From: Ahrensia sp.
Lineage (GTDB): Bacteria; Pseudomonadota; Alphaproteobacteria; Rhizobiales; Rhizobiaceae
Assembly (NCBI GenBank): GCA_024639025.1
Contig: JAHEJF010000113.1
Location: 1 to 6,323, forward strand
Length of the DNA: 6,323 nucleotides
Direction: 5' to 3'
The translations under genes were made by a program, and so were the position numbers. Every line of letters starts with the position of its first letter. The stretch's first letter is position 1. Below the pieces are notes generated by a model. That model had not been told where the DNA came from and made no database searches. It saw only the letters and a list, made by a program, of their open reading frames with translations. This document shows positions 6,131 to 6,323 of this stretch, piece after piece.

Positions 6131-6323
6131 CTACTGCGCCCAAAGCGCCGTTCCAGGATGGAATTGAGACCAGGCGAACCAAAATGCCTGATGGCTGCCA
6201 AATGCTGAACCGTTAACATCAAAGGCGCGAATTCCGCCTGCATCAAGCTCCAATCGAACGTCTTCAAACGCGACTTTGTCGCCCCTTTTTAGCGCCAGAA
6301 ATGCCTTGCTACGCTGAAAAGCA
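6131..6323 (-). CDS. DUF3179 domain protein, C-terminal fragment
   Basis: Only the last 63 residues are in the window; the gene continues past the right edge. The frame is open from the edge to a TAG at 6133-6131. The fragment reads RSKAFLALKRGD, then a beta-rich stretch, then AFWFAWSQFHPGTALW close to the stop. The ending FWFAW-x-FHP-x-T-x-(L/I)W is the characteristic C-terminus of DUF3179 proteins, often exported proteins of unknown function, usually several hundred residues long. Signal peptide and start cannot be seen. It converges on the catalase-like gene with about 107 bases between the two stops, so it is not part of that transcription unit. Confidence 0.8.
   Translation of the reverse strand, partial: AFQRSKAFLALKRGDKVAFEDVRLELDAGGIRAFDVNGSAFGSHQAFWFAWSQFHPGTALWAQ

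Overview
The window suggests a proteobacterium, most likely an alphaproteobacterium. This is a judgement from gene families (DUF4399, DUF3179, a y4iL-like catalase relative), mixed moderate base composition, frequent GTG/TTG starts and Shine-Dalgarno-led genes. No rRNA, tRNA, CRISPR array, transposase or integrase is visible.

Layout. Positions 30-776 are a minus-strand unit. A good promoter (776-748) drives a small secreted DUF4399 protein (707-279), followed by a short hydrophobic ORF starting at TTG (224-30) that may be co-translated. Reading the other way is a small single-domain cupin (926-1291). A roughly 350-base stretch (1292-1645) has no convincing gene, only a GC-rich hairpin and short protein-like fragments. 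Next come three plus-strand envelope genes: a class 3 (alpha/beta-hydrolase) lipase lipoprotein (1646-3331), a secreted protein with the metal-ligand spacing of zinc-dependent phospholipase C / P1 nuclease (3340-4563, only 8 bases downstream), and, after a gap of about 200 bases holding a small cysteine-containing ORF, a membrane-anchored catalase-like haem protein (4767-6023). A truncated DUF3179 gene enters from the right edge on the minus strand (6323-6131), convergent with the catalase-like gene.

Working together. The lipase and the phospholipase-like gene look like one transcription unit, and both products leave the cytoplasm. The catalase-like protein also has an N-terminal membrane anchor. 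One reading, which is inference, is an envelope lipid-processing module: two hydrolases release acyl chains or head groups, and a haem protein related to the catalase / allene-oxide-synthase fold handles peroxides, perhaps lipid hydroperoxides. The most striking single detail is that the position matching the catalase proximal haem-ligand tyrosine appears to be histidine (His390) in this protein.
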